In this document: piece by piece, positions 1-9,069 of the stretch | How the letters are laid out: each line of letters starts with the position of its first letter | Position numbering within the stretch: position 1 is the first letter of the stretch | Assembly: GCA_963764235.1 (NCBI GenBank) | Contig: CAVXRO010000012.1 | Span: forward strand, 62,001 to 126,000 | Length of the DNA: 64,000 nt | Direction: 5' to 3' | Source of the DNA: DATFVA01 sp963764235 | GTDB taxonomy: Bacteria; Bacteroidota; Ignavibacteria; Ignavibacteriales; Ignavibacteriaceae | The notes under the pieces: model-generated | The model's database searches: none | The model's input: the letters and a program-made list of their open reading frames with translations, nothing else | Told to the model about the DNA's origin: nothing | Made by a program: the position numbers and the translations under genes

Positions 1-2
1 AT

Positions 3-116
3 GGCAGGATGATGCTTCTTACTGATGACGGTGAAATGCTTGAGGTCAAACTGATTGGTGATAAAATGGTAGTATTAACGAAAAACAATACAATGCTTCC
101 GCTGGAAAAGAAGTAG
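3..116 (+). CDS. C-terminal end of an unknown protein (partial, 5' end outside window)
   Basis: An open frame enters from the left edge and ends at the TAG at 114-116. The visible tail reads GRMMLLTDDGEMLEVKLIGD and ends LPLEKK. It is short, charged and Met-rich. I do not recognise it with certainty; the repeated pattern of short beta-like strands with D-G-E-M turns recalls small Met-rich proteins found beside copper genes, and the copper module follows directly, but that link is inference. Everything before the window edge is unseen. Confidence 0.4.
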   Translation, partial: GRMMLLTDDGEMLEVKLIGDKMVVLTKNNTMLPLEKK

Positions 117-227
117 GTTGATTTTACTCCTTTCTTTATCAGGGGACGTTACTAAACCTCATTCCCTTTTTTTATAAATATATCTGTTTTATTTTATGGT
201 CTGAAATTTTGAAAAACAGATGGTATT

Positions 228-818
228 ATGAAAGAAGATAAACAAACAGGAACTACCTTATACGTCAGAAATATGGTATGCAACAGGTGTATCAAGGTAA
301 TTGAAGAGGAATTCGGAAAGCTTGGATTAAACATTAAAAACATCAGCTTGGGAGAAGTGAGGGTGGAGGAGCATCTGAACCACGAGATGATAGATAATAT
401 AAGGAAGGTGCTTGATGAAAACGGGTTTGAGCTTATTGAGGACAGGAAAATGAAGACAATAGAACAAATTAAGGTCTTCATAATCGAATTAATTAGAGAC
501 CAGGAGAAGATTGCCGGGAGAATAAATATCTCCGATTATCTTTCAGAAAAAATGAATGCTGATTATCATTATATGAGCACTCTTTTCTCTTCTGTAGAAA
601 ATATCACTATCGAACACTATTTTATCCTTCAGAAAATTGAAAGAGCGAAGGAACTGCTGAAATACGGCGAGCTGACCCTCAGCGAGATAGCTTTCCGACT
701 GGGATACAGCAGTGTCGCTCACCTGTCTGCTCAGTTTAAAAAAGTTACGGGAATGAATGCTAACCAGTTCAAATCTATGACTGAAAATACCCGTAAACCT
801 CTCGATGAGGTCGGATAA
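228..818 (+). CDS. AraC-family regulator with HMA-like N-terminus, probable copper regulator
   Basis: The 196-residue protein has two parts. The N-terminal ~70 residues have the layout of a heavy-metal-associated (HMA) domain, with a CxxC pair (Cys18, Cys21, in MVCNRC). The C-terminal ~95 residues are an AraC/XylS double helix-turn-helix, recognisable from LTLSEIAFRLGYSS and FKKVTGMNANQFK. It therefore probably binds a soft metal ion and DNA in one chain. It sits just upstream of copZ and copA in the same direction, so control of that copper module is the natural inference. The ATG at 228 is the first in frame and the HMA fold begins directly after it. Related HMA-AraC proteins occur beside copper ATPases in Bacteroidota. 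The metal specificity is not proven by sequence. Confidence 0.8.
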   Translation: MKEDKQTGTTLYVRNMVCNRCIKVIEEEFGKLGLNIKNISLGEVRVEEHLNHEMIDNIRKVLDENGFELIEDRKMKTIEQIKVFIIELIRDQEKIAGRINISDYLSEKMNADYHYMSTLFSSVENITIEHYFILQKIERAKELLKYGELTLSEIAFRLGYSSVAHLSAQFKKVTGMNANQFKSMTENTRKPLDEVG

Positions 819-950
819 ACCTTAAATACACGCCCCCAAAGCCAAAAAAATCATATAACTTTTTCCAATAATTATATAACGTTCGGGGGTATCCGGCGTC
901 CTATATTTGAACCGTCAATATTCATAACTAAAAACAAAGGAGATACTAAA

Positions 951-1163
951 ATGACTACAAAAGCGATCAAAATTGACGGAATGAGCTGCGGACATTGCGA
1001 AATGGCTGTAAGAAAAGAATTATCGAAGCTGGACGACGTTAAAGTTAAAAAAGTTAAGATAGGTGAGGCAGTTGTAGAGTACGATGAAACGAAAACAGAT
1101 GAACAGAAGATTTACCAGGCGATTGAAGAAGCAGGGTATAAACCTGTATTACCAACGACTTAA
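951..1163 (+). CDS. copZ: Copper chaperone, HMA domain (CopZ-like)
   Basis: A 70-residue single HMA domain with the metal-binding motif GMSCGHC (Cys13, Cys16). The length and the beta-alpha-beta-beta-alpha-beta pattern are those of CopZ/Atx1 chaperones, which carry Cu(I) in the cytoplasm and hand it to the HMA domain of the copper ATPase. It has a good ribosome site (AAAGGAG) 8-10 bases before the ATG. It lies between the HMA-AraC regulator and copA, as in many copper-resistance clusters. A general soft-metal chaperone (Hg, Cd) cannot be excluded, but the neighbouring ATPase is of the copper type. Confidence 0.88.
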   Translation: MTTKAIKIDGMSCGHCEMAVRKELSKLDDVKVKKVKIGEAVVEYDETKTDEQKIYQAIEEAGYKPVLPTT

Positions 1164-1204
1164 ATAGTGATCAGGTGATTTTTCCGTCCATTCAATATAT
1201 CAAG

Positions 1205-1248
1205 GAGCGTATTCAGAGCGTATTCAGAGCGTATTCAGAACGTTTTCA
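1205..1248. repeat. Four 11-bp tandem repeats upstream of copA
   Basis: The unit GAGCGTATTCA occurs three times exactly (1205-1215, 1216-1226, 1227-1237), followed by a diverged fourth copy GAACGTTTTCA (1238-1248). The period is close to one DNA helical turn. The array lies in the 147-base copZ-copA gap, about 60 bases before the copA start. It could be phased binding sites for a regulator or simple slippage; the sequence alone does not decide. Confidence 0.75.
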
Positions 1249-1310
1249 GTTAGTATTTGGAATATACCTGAGAGCCGGAAAAGGAATCAAGTAACAAGGA
1301 AATAATTATA

Positions 1311-3593
1311 ATGAAATCAGCATCAGAAGAATATAATATTAAGAACCAGGTAATAAAATCATTAACCCTCCCTGTGGAGGGAATGACCTGCGCCAGCTGC
1401 GTGGCCCGCATTGAAAAAGCATTGAAGAAAGTTGAGGGGATCAGTGATGTAAACGTAAACCTCGCTACGGAAAAAGTCACGCTTTCTTATAACCCTTCAC
1501 TTACCGACGTTTCAAAATTTACGCAGGTAGTTGAAGATGCCGGATATAAGCTTTCTTCCCCCACAGAGGATAAAGCATCTGCAGGATCTGATGACTTTGA
1601 ATCGGCTTCGGATATTCAGCATAAGGAATCCTACCGGAAGCTCAGGAGTGAATTTATTTTCAGTGCTGTACTTTCTATTCCTATAATGATTGTCAGTATG
1701 CTTATGATGACAGGGTGGTTCAGGCACCTGGTTCCCCTGACAGTCGAAGAGATAAATAAACTACTTTTTCTTGGTTCTACACTGGTCATTTTTATCTCCG
1801 GTAAAAGATTTTTCACTTCTTCGTGGAAAATTGCGAAGCATTTTTCCGCTGATATGAATACTCTGGTTGCTGTCGGTACAGGTACAGCATATGTATACAG
1901 TACGATAGCAGTTTTATTTCCTGAATTACTGAACCTGACTAATGCTGAAGGTCATATTTATTTTGATACTGCCGTAATCATAATTACGCTGATCCTTATG
2001 GGTAGACTACTTGAGGCAAAGGCTAAATCGAAAACATCCTCAGCCATCAAGAAACTTCTTGGTCTTCAGCCAAAAACGGCAAGGGTTGTACGCAATAACC
2101 AGACGACCGATATCCCTATAAAAGATGTGGTTAGCGGCGATATTATCATTGTAAGGCCTGGTGAAAAAATTCCGGTTGATGCCTCAATAATGGAAGGTTA
2201 TTCTTCTATTGATGAATCAATGATAACAGGTGAGAGCATACCGGTTGAAAAAACAGCAGGTGCTAAGGTTATCGGCGGAACAATAAATAAGAATGGAAGC
2301 CTTACCATCAAAGCTGAAGCTGTCGGTAAAGATTCTGTTATTTCCCGGATCGTAAAACTTGTGGAAGTAGCACAGGGTTCGAAGGCCCCGATACAAAGTC
2401 TGGCCGACAAAGTGGCGTCAATCTTTGTCCCTGTCGTTATAGGAATTGCGATAGTTACATTCCTTATCTGGTATTTTAATCTGGGTATACCTTTTACCGC
2501 AGCAATGCTGAACTTCATAGCTGTAATGGTAATTGCATGTCCCTGTGCGCTAGGACTGGCAACACCTACCGCTATTATGGTAGGAACAGGACTGGGCGCC
2601 TCAAACGGAATTATGATTAAAAATGCAGAGAGCCTGGAAAGACTTAATTCAGTAACAACAGTAATCTTCGACAAAACCGGAACCATAACAATCGGAAAAC
2701 CCGTTGTTACCGATATTATTATAAAGAATGGAACAGATGAAAATGTCCTTCTGCAGACTGCAGCTTCGCTTGAAGCAAAGTCGGAACATCCCCTCGCATC
2801 GGCTATTGCAGACTATGCCGCTTCAAAAAATATTGCACTAATAGAGGTTAGCGGGTTTAATTCATTAACCGGTAGCGGAGTTGAAGCAAGTTTCAATAAC
2901 GCAGAAGTGCTGATCGGCAACTCAGCTCTTATGAAGGAACGTGGAGTAGAAATAGACCGGGAAACATCAGATGAAATTGAAAGATTGAGCGGTAAAGGAA
3001 AGACTGTAATATTTATTTCTTTTGATAATAAACTGGCAGGTATAATTGCTGCAGCTGATATAATCCGCAGTGAGACTCGAGAGGTAATAAGCGGATTGAC
3101 AAAGAAAAATATTAAGGCTGTTATGCTTACAGGTGATAACAGCAGAACAGCAGAAGCGATAGCAAAAGAAGCGGGGATTGAAACCGTATTCTCAGAAGTT
3201 TTACCGTCGGACAAAGCCGAGATTGTTAAAAAACTTCAGGCACAGGGTGAAGTTGTTGCAATGGTGGGAGACGGCATAAATGACTCCCCTGCCCTGGCAC
3301 AGGCAGATGTGGGAATCGCAATTGGAACCGGAACCGATATAGCAATAGAAAGTGCTGATATTACCTTGATCAATGGAAATATTAAAGAAGTTCTCAGCAC
3401 ACTAACTCTATCAGTGAAAACCATTAATACAATTAAACAGAATCTATTCTGGGCTTTTATCTATAATATAATCGGAATACCTCTTGCTGCTCTGGGACTA
3501 CTTAATCCAATGATCGCCGCAGCGGCTATGGCAATGAGTTCTGTTAGTGTAGTCTCTAATTCACTAAGATTAAGAAAAGCAAAATTAGGATAA
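1311..3593 (+). CDS. copA: P1B-type copper-exporting ATPase
   Basis: A 760-residue P-type ATPase that would pump Cu(I) out of the cytoplasm using ATP. From the N-terminus: one HMA domain with GMTCASC (Cys27, Cys30); membrane helices; the actuator domain with TGES; the intramembrane metal motif CPC (410-412); the phosphorylation site DKTGT (Asp454); the nucleotide-binding SEHPLA motif; and the hinge GDGINDSPAL. The CPC motif and the single N-terminal HMA domain define the P1B-1 copper class. It is co-directional with copZ and the HMA-AraC gene, and the three form a coherent copper-homeostasis unit. The length is normal and no key residue is missing. Confidence 0.95.
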   Translation: MKSASEEYNIKNQVIKSLTLPVEGMTCASCVARIEKALKKVEGISDVNVNLATEKVTLSYNPSLTDVSKFTQVVEDAGYKLSSPTEDKASAGSDDFESASDIQHKESYRKLRSEFIFSAVLSIPIMIVSMLMMTGWFRHLVPLTVEEINKLLFLGSTLVIFISGKRFFTSSWKIAKHFSADMNTLVAVGTGTAYVYSTIAVLFPELLNLTNAEGHIYFDTAVIIITLILMGRLLEAKAKSKTSSAIKKLLGLQPKTARVVRNNQTTDIPIKDVVSGDIIIVRPGEKIPVDASIMEGYSSIDESMITGESIPVEKTAGAKVIGGTINKNGSLTIKAEAVGKDSVISRIVKLVEVAQGSKAPIQSLADKVASIFVPVVIGIAIVTFLIWYFNLGIPFTAAMLNFIAVMVIACPCALGLATPTAIMVGTGLGASNGIMIKNAESLERLNSVTTVIFDKTGTITIGKPVVTDIIIKNGTDENVLLQTAASLEAKSEHPLASAIADYAASKNIALIEVSGFNSLTGSGVEASFNNAEVLIGNSALMKERGVEIDRETSDEIERLSGKGKTVIFISFDNKLAGIIAAADIIRSETREVISGLTKKNIKAVMLTGDNSRTAEAIAKEAGIETVFSEVLPSDKAEIVKKLQAQGEVVAMVGDGINDSPALAQADVGIAIGTGTDIAIESADITLINGNIKEVLSTLTLSVKTINTIKQNLFWAFIYNIIGIPLAALGLLNPMIAAAAMAMSSVSVVSNSLRLRKAKLG

Positions 3594-3598
3594 GCTCT

Positions 3599-4318
3599 TT
3601 ATTCTCTCAGCATGTCTTTAATGTTTAGTTCAATCTTTTCTTCACAGAAGAAGGGCTCACCGTATCTTTTATCAATCTGGAAGCCGTAAACCTGGGCTCT
3701 GGATTCAATATAATGAATGAACTCGGGTCTGCTTATGAATGTCTCAGGCTCTTTGCTCCTTGGATTATGAAACTGACTCCCATAACACTGAACGGCTTTC
3801 ATTTTAGTCTCAAAGCACTCAGAAATATCAATAATAAAAGAGGGTTCAAACTGGTATGTCTGCATATAGTAATAAAGCTTTCTCGGCCTGTAGGCATTTT
3901 GAGCCACTTCATGGTCGGAAGTTTTCAACTTAGAGAGACCTGTAGCAAACATAGCCTCTTTGACCAGCCTGCTTGTATGTATATGATCGGGGTGACGGTC
4001 ATTAAAATAGGGGGCGAATATAATCCTGGGACGGTATTTCCTAATGCTCATTACAACCCTGATCAGGTTTTCTCTATTCCTTTCAATATTTCCGTCGGGA
4101 ATTCCCAGATTCTCCCTGATTGAAGCTTTTAATATACCCGCAGCCTGGAAGGCCTCCTTCTGCCGTATCTCTACAGTCCCCCTGGTCCCAAGTTCACCCC
4201 GGGTAAGATCTATTATTCCAACCTTAAGGTCATTTTTGGTTAATTTAGCAATCGTTCCACCCATTGCTAATTCTGCATCATCAGGATGGGCCGCAAAAAC
4301 AAGAACATCAAGATTCAT
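3599..4318 (-). CDS. bshB1: Bacillithiol biosynthesis deacetylase BshB1 (PIG-L/LmbE family)
   Basis: A 239-residue zinc-dependent deacetylase. In bacillithiol synthesis this enzyme converts GlcNAc-malate to GlcN-malate. The family motifs are present: AHPDD near the N-terminus (His11, Asp13, Asp14), LTRGELGTRG, and RHPDHIHT for the second part of the zinc site. The spacing and length fit BshB1 rather than the shorter mycothiol MshB relatives. It converges on copA with only 5 bases between the stop codons. Bacillithiol is common in Bacteroidota and Chlorobi/Ignavibacteria and helps buffer thiophilic metals, so its place beside copper genes makes sense but may be chance. Confidence 0.87.
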   Translation of the reverse strand: MNLDVLVFAAHPDDAELAMGGTIAKLTKNDLKVGIIDLTRGELGTRGTVEIRQKEAFQAAGILKASIRENLGIPDGNIERNRENLIRVVMSIRKYRPRIIFAPYFNDRHPDHIHTSRLVKEAMFATGLSKLKTSDHEVAQNAYRPRKLYYYMQTYQFEPSFIIDISECFETKMKAVQCYGSQFHNPRSKEPETFISRPEFIHYIESRAQVYGFQIDKRYGEPFFCEEKIELNIKDMLRE

Positions 4319-4610
4319 TAATTCTCCCGCTAAACATTGTGATATGGATTGGCAAACTTAACAAATTTTTTTTTTGGATTCCATTTACAGTGTTTGTATA
4401 TTATTTGCCGGTTCTTACGAACCGATTAACGTCGAGCAAATAAAATAAATTACCAGACACTTTAATCCCGATCAACCGGGGTTGTAAGTATATATTACTG
4501 TGTTCTTTTGCGGACCCAGCTTTAATTAGCAATCTAGTATCAGGTTGCAGAGTTTTAACTAACACGCAGCATCCGGACTGCGGAATTTAATTCATAAACA
4601 CACAGGAGAT
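4319..4610. promoter_or_regulatory. Divergent intergenic region with small hairpin
   Basis: This 292-base spacer separates the divergent bshB1 and T9SS-protein genes, so it should hold both promoters. A small hairpin is visible (CGGTTC at 4409-4414, GAACCG at 4419-4424, loop TTAC). A ribosome site AGGAG precedes the ATG at 4611. I see no further gene. Confidence 0.35.
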
Positions 4611-6155
4611 ATGAAATACAATTACTTTCTTTTCATCTTCATTTTTCTTTTCTCATTCTCTCTCTCTTATTCACAGAACTACAGCTGGCAGCTTAAACAA
4701 TCGGGTTCCAGTCTCGGCGACCCTATCTGTGTGAATAACTGGGATGACAACATCATTTACTATGGTTCTGGAAACAGACTTTACAGAAGTATTGACCGTG
4801 GCGATACATTCTCTCCTTTCGGGAATGTAATCCCTGGAGCTTCTTCAGTTAAATGCGTGCTTCAAAGCTCCTACGATGAAAATACATACCTCGTAGCAAT
4901 TGAGAATGCACAGCAGACCATGAAAACAACTGACGGAGGACTTACCTGGACCTCAACCGGATCGTTCTCCTGGTATTATTTCGGGGTGCCAGTCCAGGCT
5001 GATCCTGTTCATCCTGATACGCTTTACGCAATGAATGGCAATGAGTTTAAGGCTTCTTACGATTTCGGTTCAACATGGATAACCATATCCTCTTCTCTTC
5101 CATTTGGATCCCCATGCGATATCGATGTTTTTCCCGATCAGCCTAATGTAATTATCGTTGGTGATAACGGCTACGGTATAGCAAGGAGTACTGATTATGG
5201 TGTAACATGGACTCACCCGTTTTCAACCGGAGGTGAAACACCAATAATAGCTATTGATAAAAACATTCCCGGTACAGCCTGGGCAACTAAATGGTCGGGC
5301 GGCGGCGGTTTCATTAAAAGCACTGATTACGGACAAACCTGGACGGCCATCCCCTATTTCAGCGGAAGAAATATGTGGGGATTATCGATTGCACCGCAGC
5401 TTTCCGATTATATAATCTGCGGAGAGTATTCAGGCAGCAGCTATTTTACCCATAACGGTGGAGCCACCTGGACTGTACTCGGGAACCCCTCAAGTAATTA
5501 TGCATACCACGTTATTGATACTGCTACCGTTTTTGCTGCTTTCGGCAATGGGTTGTATAAGCTTTATTCACCCTGGTTCATACCTGTCGAACTGACTTCA
5601 TTTACAGGAAAAGTAGTTAACGGAAAAGCTGTATTAAAATGGCGTACAGCAACAGAAACTAATAACCAGGGATTTGATGTTGAGATGAGTTCTGATGACA
5701 AGTCATTTAAGAAAGTCGGGTTTGTTCCGGGCTTCGGTACTTCATCAGAAAATCATTCTTATACATATACAACAGATATTCAGCATTCAGAAAAATCATA
5801 TTTCCGTTTGAAACAGGTTGATTTTGATGGAACTTCGGAGTATTCGAAGGTGGTGGAGGTATTATCCCCTGCTCCTGCTTCCTATAGTGTTTCACAGAAC
5901 TATCCGAATCCGTTCAACCCTACAACCAAAATTAATTTCGATATTCCCACAGATGCGAAGGTGAAAATCACTGTATACAATGCGTTGGGACAAAAGATAT
6001 CAGATCTTACAAACCGTCAGTACTCTGCAGGAAAATACGATGTTAACTTTGCAGCAGGAAACCTTTCAAGCGGTTTATATTTTTATGTCATCGAAGCAAA
6101 AGGAAATGACGGATCCTCTTTCGTTACAACCCGGAAGATGATGTTAATGAAATAA
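4611..6155 (+). CDS. Secreted BNR/sortilin-like repeat protein with type IX secretion sorting domain
   Basis: A 514-residue exported protein. It starts with a clear signal peptide (Lys, then a Phe/Leu/Ser-rich core to about residue 21). Residues ~40-320 are a beta-propeller of BNR/Vps10-like repeats, visible as the recurrent TTDGGLTWT, STDYGVTWT, STDYGQTWT and HNGGATWT. A linker domain starting FIPVELTSFTGK, seen in many Ignavibacteria secreted proteins, follows. The last ~85 residues are a type A T9SS C-terminal sorting domain (YPNPFNPTTKI... SSGLYFY). It should be exported by Sec, passed through the outer membrane by the type IX system, and anchored or released. The ligand is unknown. Confidence 0.85.
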   Translation: MKYNYFLFIFIFLFSFSLSYSQNYSWQLKQSGSSLGDPICVNNWDDNIIYYGSGNRLYRSIDRGDTFSPFGNVIPGASSVKCVLQSSYDENTYLVAIENAQQTMKTTDGGLTWTSTGSFSWYYFGVPVQADPVHPDTLYAMNGNEFKASYDFGSTWITISSSLPFGSPCDIDVFPDQPNVIIVGDNGYGIARSTDYGVTWTHPFSTGGETPIIAIDKNIPGTAWATKWSGGGGFIKSTDYGQTWTAIPYFSGRNMWGLSIAPQLSDYIICGEYSGSSYFTHNGGATWTVLGNPSSNYAYHVIDTATVFAAFGNGLYKLYSPWFIPVELTSFTGKVVNGKAVLKWRTATETNNQGFDVEMSSDDKSFKKVGFVPGFGTSSENHSYTYTTDIQHSEKSYFRLKQVDFDGTSEYSKVVEVLSPAPASYSVSQNYPNPFNPTTKINFDIPTDAKVKITVYNALGQKISDLTNRQYSAGKYDVNFAAGNLSSGLYFYVIEAKGNDGSSFVTTRKMMLMK

Positions 6156-6168
6156 TTTCTGCTTTAGG

Positions 6169-6194
6169 GTACCGCTCTTTAACCGGAGCGGTAC
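6169..6194 (+). terminator. Hairpin after T9SS protein gene
   Basis: A perfect 9-bp inverted repeat, GTACCGCTC (6169-6177) and GAGCGGTAC (6186-6194), lies 14 bases after the stop codon. The uridine tract is weak, so this is a likely but not certain terminator, or an mRNA 3'-end stabiliser. Confidence 0.55.
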
Positions 6195-6226
6195 TTCCTA
6201 AGCAAGTTCACATCTTTTTTATCACA

Positions 6227-7297
6227 ATGAGCATATTCAGAATGAAAATAAATTACTTACTTTTAATAGTTTTTATTTCCGCAGTTATATATGCCGGTGT
6301 TGATTTTTCAACGGGCATTGCGGGGGCTACCAGGCTGAATGGTAACGGATGTGTCTGCCATAACCTGGATCCTGATCCCGGCGTGCAGGTATGGATTGAA
6401 GGTCCCGATACCCTGTTAAGAGGTGAAACTGCAGAGTACCATCTATTTTTATCCGGCGGTCCAATGGTGAAAGGCGGGTTTAACGCTGCGTCAAGGTTCA
6501 GCACTTTGACCGCGACCGATCCGGGAACCCAGATACTAGCCGGTGAATTAACCCACAACCAGCCAAGAGTATTTTCCGGAGATACAGTATCGTGGTATTT
6601 CAATTATACTGCTGCCGATTCTGTTGACTGGGATACTCTCTACTCTGCAGCAAACAGCGTAAATGGTGACGGAATTCCTTCTGACCTGGATCATTGGAAT
6701 TTTGGAGCAAATTTCCCGGTAAGGATACTTGATAATGTTCCTGTCGAGTTTATTACCTTTAATGCAGTGAGCAATAACGGGGAAGTTCAGTTAACCTGGT
6801 CAACTGCAACAGAAACTAACAATAAGGGTTTCCAGGTTGAAAGAAGAGATAACTTCTCAGGAAAGTGGATTCTCTTAGGTTTTACAAATGGCCGCGGAAC
6901 TTCAACAGAAAAATCCTATTATGCGTTTGATGATAAAAATCCCACTGCAGGAACAAATTATTACAGGCTGAATCAGATAGATCTGAACGGGGGTTTCTCG
7001 TACTCTAATATTATTGAGGTCAGTGTAACACCAATGAATTTTGCACTCAAACAGAACTATCCGAACCCGTTTAACCCTGTAACCACCATCAATTATTACA
7101 TACCTTTACAGGGAAATGTTAGTCTTAAGGTATATGACATTACCGGTAAAGAGGCTGCCGGATTGGTAAATGAGAATCAGAAGGCCGGGCGGCATTCTGT
7201 TCAGTTTAATGCGGCCGGACTTGCAAGCGGTGTATATATCTACAAGCTCACTACGGATAATTTCTCTGCCTCGAAGAAGCTCCTGCTTCTAAAATAA
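6227..7297 (+). CDS. Secreted choice-of-anchor V / Reeler-like protein with T9SS sorting domain
   Basis: A 356-residue exported protein. After a signal peptide comes a motif GNGCVCH and then a beta-rich domain of about 150 residues. This resembles the choice-of-anchor V (Reelin-like) domain found with T9SS and other surface anchors in Bacteroidota. The same linker type as the upstream gene follows (VPVEFITFNAVSNNGEVQLTW), then a C-terminal sorting domain (YPNPFNPVTTI ... ASGVYIYKL). Met at 6227 or 6242 could be the start; the second places the lysine directly before the hydrophobic core. The CxCH resembles part of a c-type haem motif (CxxCH) but is one residue short, so I do not call it a cytochrome. 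It shares tail architecture with its neighbour but not the propeller. Confidence 0.8.
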   Translation: MSIFRMKINYLLLIVFISAVIYAGVDFSTGIAGATRLNGNGCVCHNLDPDPGVQVWIEGPDTLLRGETAEYHLFLSGGPMVKGGFNAASRFSTLTATDPGTQILAGELTHNQPRVFSGDTVSWYFNYTAADSVDWDTLYSAANSVNGDGIPSDLDHWNFGANFPVRILDNVPVEFITFNAVSNNGEVQLTWSTATETNNKGFQVERRDNFSGKWILLGFTNGRGTSTEKSYYAFDDKNPTAGTNYYRLNQIDLNGGFSYSNIIEVSVTPMNFALKQNYPNPFNPVTTINYYIPLQGNVSLKVYDITGKEAAGLVNENQKAGRHSVQFNAAGLASGVYIYKLTTDNFSASKKLLLLK

Positions 7298-7308
7298 TTT
7301 TGATCGAA

Positions 7309-7334
7309 GCAGTCCGGAATCTTCTCCGGACTGC
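7309..7334 (+). terminator. Rho-independent terminator after the second T9SS gene
   Basis: A perfect 10-bp stem, GCAGTCCGGA (7309-7318) and TCCGGACTGC (7325-7334) around a 6-base loop, is followed by ATTTATTTCC. It sits 12 bases beyond the stop codon at 7297. Confidence 0.8.
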
Positions 7335-7401
7335 ATTTATTTCCATTATCCCCCCTCTTTTTATATATTAGTATCCAACTAAACTGATAGCAGGATGGTA
7401 T

Positions 7402-9066
7402 ATGCTGCAAAAAATATTTTTAATAACAACATGTACATTATTGATTATGACCATAAGTACTTCCAGACAGAAGCAAGCATTTATAAACGGGAATATATAT
7501 ACTGTTAATGAAAAGCAGCCTGAAGCAGAAGCGGTATTAATCGAAGATGGCCGAATAGTTTTTGTGGGAACCAATGAGGAGATTAAAAGCAGGATCGATG
7601 ATTCAACCGAAGTGATCGATCTCGGCGGAAAGTTTATGATGCCCGGATTTAATGATGCGCATCTCCACTTCCTGAGCGGAGGATTTTATCTAATGGGAAT
7701 CGATCTCCGGCCCGCAAGATCGATTAAAGAATTCAGACAAATATTATCAGAATACGTAAATAAATTTCCCGGCAAATGGGTGACCGGCGGTAGGTGGGAT
7801 CACGAAAGCTGGGACGTTCAAAAGCTCCCCTCGAAACAGGACATTGATGATATTACCGGGGAAACTCCTGTTTTTGTCAGCAGAATGGACGGACATCTGG
7901 GACTTGCAAATTCCAAAGCACTTGAACTGGCAGGAATAAACAGTAAGACTCCAAGTCCTGAAGGCGGTCTGATAGTTAAAGACCCGAAAACGGGTGAACC
8001 TACCGGGATCCTTAAAGATAACGCAATGAAACTGATCTTTGATGAAATTCCCGATCATTCCGTTGAAGATTTTTATGAAGATGCCTTAACTTCGCTTCAT
8101 GAAGCCGCGAGGTTCGGAATAACGAGTGTACAGGACATATTTTCAATTGAGGAAACACCCGCTTTGGAGGCTTATAAAAGACTTGAGTCGGAGAATAAAC
8201 TTACTTGCAGAATTTCTATAAGGTGGCCAATTGATGATTATTCCTACCTGATCAAAAATAACATTACCGCAGGTTCCGGTGATGATTTTCTTAAGCTGGG
8301 TGCAGTCAAGGCGTTTTCGGACGGATCACTCGGTTCAAGCACTGCATGGTTTTTTAAACCATATGAGGGCGATACTACAAACACCGGGCTGCCGAACGAT
8401 ATTATACTTGACGGAGTACTTAAAAAATGGGCATCTGATGCTGACCGGAATCATATCCAGATATCAACTCACGCAATCGGAGATAGGGCTAATTCATATA
8501 TGCTTGATTTGTATGCGCAAATTAAGAAAGAAAATCCAGCATGGGATAGAAGATTCCGGATCGAACACGCACAGCATATACAGTCTGCTGATATCCCAAG
8601 ATTTGCGGATATCGGTGTAATTGCCAGCGTTCAGCCCACACACGCCATTGAGGATGGCGTTTGGGCGGTTAAGAGGATCGGGAATGAGAGAATAAAATTT
8701 ACACACCCGTATAAATCTTTTCTGGAGAATTACGCAGTGGTCTGCTTCGGAACCGACTGGCCGGTGGTAACAATTGATCCGTTCCTGACTCTATATGCCG
8801 CAGTTTCAAGAAGGACTGTAGACGGCAGGAATCCTTTAGGCTGGATCCCGGAGCAGAAGATCGGTATTCAGGAGGCAATAAAGTGCTACACTCTTAACAG
8901 CGCATATGCTGAGTTCACCGAAAAAGATAAGGGCAGTATTGTACCTGGTAAATTGGCTGACTTCGTTGTTCTGAGCGATAATCTGCTTACCATTGATCCG
9001 GTAAAGATCAAAGATGTGAAAGCTGTGATGACCATTGTTGGTGGCAAAGTAGTTTACCAGCGGTAA
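7402..9066 (+). CDS. Amidohydrolase family 3 protein (YtcJ-like)
   Basis: A 554-residue metal-dependent hydrolase of the amidohydrolase superfamily, YtcJ/family 3 group. The metal-binding HxH is at His87-Leu-His89 (NDAHLHF). The later family motifs are visible: FSDGSLGS, HAIGDRA, RIEHAQHI and GTDWPV. The C-terminal metal-independent barrel strand ends DFVVLSDN. The N-terminus (MLQKIFLITTCTLLIMT) is a signal peptide or membrane anchor, so it likely acts outside the cytoplasm. The substrate cannot be told; relatives act on N-substituted formamides, imides or similar cyclic amides. It converges on prmA with 3 bases between the stop codons. Confidence 0.85.
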   Translation: MLQKIFLITTCTLLIMTISTSRQKQAFINGNIYTVNEKQPEAEAVLIEDGRIVFVGTNEEIKSRIDDSTEVIDLGGKFMMPGFNDAHLHFLSGGFYLMGIDLRPARSIKEFRQILSEYVNKFPGKWVTGGRWDHESWDVQKLPSKQDIDDITGETPVFVSRMDGHLGLANSKALELAGINSKTPSPEGGLIVKDPKTGEPTGILKDNAMKLIFDEIPDHSVEDFYEDALTSLHEAARFGITSVQDIFSIEETPALEAYKRLESENKLTCRISIRWPIDDYSYLIKNNITAGSGDDFLKLGAVKAFSDGSLGSSTAWFFKPYEGDTTNTGLPNDIILDGVLKKWASDADRNHIQISTHAIGDRANSYMLDLYAQIKKENPAWDRRFRIEHAQHIQSADIPRFADIGVIASVQPTHAIEDGVWAVKRIGNERIKFTHPYKSFLENYAVVCFGTDWPVVTIDPFLTLYAAVSRRTVDGRNPLGWIPEQKIGIQEAIKCYTLNSAYAEFTEKDKGSIVPGKLADFVVLSDNLLTIDPVKIKDVKAVMTIVGGKVVYQR

Positions 9067-9069
9067 GCT

